Shown here in pieces: positions 61,815 through 64,000 of a DNA stretch of 64,000 nucleotides. Below the pieces are notes generated by a model, which was given only the letters and a program-made list of their open reading frames with translations, was not told the origin of the DNA and did no database searches. The stretch is from NCBI GenBank assembly GCA_002011035.2, contig MTLY02000001.1, positions 375,342-439,341 on the forward strand, read 5' to 3'. Positions within the stretch are counted from its first letter, which is position 1, and every line of letters starts with the position of its first letter. The stretch comes from Candidatus Hecatella orcuttiae. GTDB lineage: Archaea; Thermoproteota; Bathyarchaeia; Hecatellales; Hecatellaceae. A program made the position numbers and the translations under genes.

Positions 61815-63356
61815 TTATTTCGATTTTCCGCCTTCTAAACGAGTTTTCGAAAAATAATCAACTTCACCTGTGACTAAAGCATTTAATACTATTTTTAAGC
61901 CGTTTAATCCAATTTTTAACATATACCTTAAATCTTCAACAGACCCCAGTTTATTTGATAATTTAACTAGGTTATTAGGTTTGAAATAATTAAGTATACG
62001 ATATTTTAAAAATTCGATATGTGCCTTGTTGGCTAATTTTATCAATTCTTCACTCTTAAAGTATCTAGTATTATGTGAAGTCTTGGTCACAGAATCGTAT
62101 AAACTCTCATTTTTTATCAAACCATTTTTCTTAAAAATACCATATAAATCTGTGCCGGGATACGGGGTCGCTATATAAAATGTTGCAAAGTCAAGCCCTG
62201 ATTTTTTTGCGAATTCTATTGTTTGATTTATTGAGTCTAAAGTTTCGTTAGGAAATCCTATTACAAATGTTGAATGAGTCCATAACCCTATATCATTACA
62301 GAATTTTATCACTTTACGCGCGTAATTCAGATTTACTGGCTTTCTAACGAAATTTAATGTTTCTTTACAGCCTGATTCAATACCAAATGTTGCTCTATAA
62401 TATCCACTTTTTTTCATCATTGTTAATACTTCTTTATCTAATGTCCAAAAAGCAATCCCGTTTGGTGTTGACCATTTTATATCAATGTGACGCGTAATAA
62501 TTTCATTACAAATTCTCATAACTCTTTTCTTATCTAAAGTAAAATTATCATCTAGAATTGCTAACTCCCTAATTCTATATTTTTCTACTAAAAATTCTAT
62601 TTCATCAGCAACATTTTTTGGGCTCCTTGCTCTCCATTTACGTCCCCATACAGAATGGATTGAACAAAATACACAATTAAAAGGACAACCTCTACTAGTG
62701 ATTATTGAAGTGCGAGGAGAACGAACTGCATACATATGGGCACGTGGATCGTTGAGATAAATATGCATAGGTAATAAATGTCTAGCCGGAAACGGTAAAA
62801 TATCTAAATGCTGAATAAACTCTCTTGGGGGGGTTTTTATAATTTTTCCATTTTTTTTAAAAACTATCCCTTTTACTTCTGAGATATCTTTTTCCATCAG
62901 TACGTTATCAACTATGTTTAGAAAGGTCATTTCTCCCTCTCCTATGACAACAATATCTATGCTTTCATCTTTTAGTATAATTTCAGGTATCGCTGAGGCA
63001 TGCGCTCCGCCAAAAATTATGTGGGCTTTTGGATAAAGCTCCTTAATTATTTTTGCAACTTTATGTGCTTCCATGGCAGATGACGTATAAGGACAGCTAA
63101 TTCCAACTATATCCGGGTTAAGTGATTTAACCCGCTCTTTAAGACTCTCTATATTTAACCCAACTCTGATTAAACCATTTTTTAAAACTTTAATAATGTT
63201 TGATCCCTCAGCTAACGAATCTATCAGATGTACATTAACTTCTTTTTCTTCAAGAACTGCAGCAATATAGGCTAATCCAAGAGGGGGAAATAATTCGGGG
63301 AGGTCTGTGGGTGCACATATTGTTGGAGGGAAAATTAATAAAATTGTTAAAGAAAT
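61815..63356 (-). CDS. B12-binding radical SAM protein, no canonical start codon
   Basis: About 514 residues. The B12-binding domain begins ILLIFPPTICAPTDL, with PPLGLAYIAAVLEEK and VGISCPYTSSA following. The radical SAM core has CPFNCVFCSIHSVWG (CxxxCxxC). The N-terminal 94 residues lie upstream of the first ATG (63074). No ATG, GTG or TTG exists between them and an in-frame TAA at 63360-63362. ATT 63354-63356, nine nt after an AAGG element, is a candidate. Such enzymes do radical methylation or rearrangements; in this locus they would act on a sugar or lipid. Confidence 0.85.
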   Translation of the reverse strand: MSLTILLIFPPTICAPTDLPELFPPLGLAYIAAVLEEKEVNVHLIDSLAEGSNIIKVLKNGLIRVGLNIESLKERVKSLNPDIVGISCPYTSSAMEAHKVAKIIKELYPKAHIIFGGAHASAIPEIILKDESIDIVVIGEGEMTFLNIVDNVLMEKDISEVKGIVFKKNGKIIKTPPREFIQHLDILPFPARHLLPMHIYLNDPRAHMYAVRSPRTSIITSRGCPFNCVFCSIHSVWGRKWRARSPKNVADEIEFLVEKYRIRELAILDDNFTLDKKRVMRICNEIITRHIDIKWSTPNGIAFWTLDKEVLTMMKKSGYYRATFGIESGCKETLNFVRKPVNLNYARKVIKFCNDIGLWTHSTFVIGFPNETLDSINQTIEFAKKSGLDFATFYIATPYPGTDLYGIFKKNGLIKNESLYDSVTKTSHNTRYFKSEELIKLANKAHIEFLKYRILNYFKPNNLVKLSNKLGSVEDLRYMLKIGLNGLKIVLNALVTGEVDYFSKTRLEGGKSK

Positions 63357-63371
63357 TTTTTACAACCTTTT

Positions 63372-64000
63372 TTATATTTTCAATGATGAAATCTTTGAGT
63401 AAACTAGGCCAGCAGTCCCAGCGATGTATTCAACAAACTTTATGAAGAGCATGCCGCAGGCATATAAAGGTTGATTAGCAAGTATTCTCCATTTCCTTAT
63501 AAAATTTAACCTTATAGGCATTAGTTGAACCATAGCCCTTTTGGGTTGCTTTTTGGCATAATAAATATAGGTTTTGCCGTACCGATAACTCCTAATTACT
63601 AGCTCCCTTAACTTTACATGTCCTTCAAGATGTTTCATAATTGCCTTAACGGAGATTATTTTGTATTTTGCATCTTCTACACGCGCATGCAACTCTTTAT
63701 CTTCACCAGCTTCGAGCATCTCATCATATCCACCTAACTTCTCGAAAACACTCTTTCTATAAAATCTAGCGCTTTCAACTAGAGGATCGCCTATATATGT
63801 GAGGCGTTCCAAAGCCCTACACTTTGCCCAAAAACCTTCACCAACTCTTACTTCCGGGATCATCACAGCATCAACACAATCATTCACCACCTTTTGAACA
63901 CATTCTTCGATAACTTTTGGGGTTAATTTCTGATCTGCATCTAAAAAAATCAGAAACTCTCCTTTTGCCTTCCATGCCCCATAATTTCTTGCCTGGGACC
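63372..64000 (-). CDS. Family 2 glycosyltransferase (5' end beyond window)
   Basis: About 209 visible residues running off the window. The visible N-terminal part has ARNYGAWKAKGEFLIFLDAD, the GT-A Asp-x-Asp region that binds the metal and nucleotide sugar, then KVIEECVQKVVNDCVDAVMI. EAGEDKELHARVEDAKYKII is the acceptor/catalytic-base region. Its C-terminus ends in a hydrophobic segment that may associate with the membrane. It is 16 nt upstream of the B12-radical SAM gene and begins the visible island. Confidence 0.9.
   Translation of the reverse strand, partial: SQARNYGAWKAKGEFLIFLDADQKLTPKVIEECVQKVVNDCVDAVMIPEVRVGEGFWAKCRALERLTYIGDPLVESARFYRKSVFEKLGGYDEMLEAGEDKELHARVEDAKYKIISVKAIMKHLEGHVKLRELVIRSYRYGKTYIYYAKKQPKRAMVQLMPIRLNFIRKWRILANQPLYACGMLFIKFVEYIAGTAGLVYSKISSLKI

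Noticed and set aside
1-64000. CRISPR arrays or insertion sequences
   Set aside because: No regularly spaced repeats, transposase genes or terminal inverted repeats were seen.

Overview
The window reads as chromosomal DNA of an archaeon. It carries an archaeal ribosomal-protein/SecY operon with the eukaryote-like proteins eS4, eL19, eL32 and eS6, the RNase P subunit Rpp29, PCNA, a PriS/PriL primase, an archaeal-type adenylate kinase, an EMC3/DUF106 insertase, and tRNA genes with bulge-helix-bulge introns. Several TATA boxes sit 24-28 nt upstream of start codons, which fits leaderless transcripts. Gene content (MttB/corrinoid methyltransferase pair, molybdenum hydroxylase, AcuC-like deacetylase, PxpB/PxpC homologues) suggests the TACK group, perhaps Bathyarchaeia. 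That placement is inference; no 16S gene is present.

Layout. 1-8.4 kb: a catabolic neighbourhood. On the plus strand are the FAD, 2Fe-2S and molybdopterin subunits of a xanthine-dehydrogenase-family hydroxylase, with an overlooked 37-residue zinc ribbon between the last two. On the minus strand are a TIGR04076-like domain fused to an adenine-deaminase-like amidohydrolase, then a non-pyrrolysine MttB-family methyltransferase with its corrinoid protein. 8.6-19.3 kb: the ribosomal/secretion operon (minus), from uS3 to the insertase. 19.4-33.2 kb: housekeeping genes, namely AcuC-like deacetylase, HAD phosphatase, tRNA-His, PCNA, PriL, ArgH, PriS, a class III aminotransferase, PxpC/PxpB-like proteins, an epimerase, eS6, a CBS protein, a zinc-ribbon protein and tRNA-Arg.

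33.3-41.9 kb: two epimerase genes (one internally deleted), a small cluster with an AbrB-like protein and a Cys-rich protein that may be a terminase-small-subunit relative, an unknown protein and a membrane protein, a large secreted/anchored Ig-repeat protein, and a GT-C-like membrane protein. 42.0-64.0 kb: a visibly AT-rich, almost entirely minus-strand surface-glycan island with a flippase, nucleotidyltransferase, kinase, sugar-nucleotide enzymes, C-methyltransferase, five GT4s, one GT2, methyltransferases, a B12-radical SAM enzyme, and a 1253-residue membrane protein with carbohydrate-binding-like modules.

The clearest signals are: (i) hand-verifiable BHB introns, at position 29/30 in tRNA-His and two introns in tRNA-Arg; (ii) genes whose conserved N-terminus lies upstream of any ATG/GTG/TTG (PriS, a class III aminotransferase, a B12-radical SAM protein); (iii) the hydroxylase-amidohydrolase-methyltransferase neighbourhood, which could be an undescribed route for N-heterocycles or N-methylated compounds.
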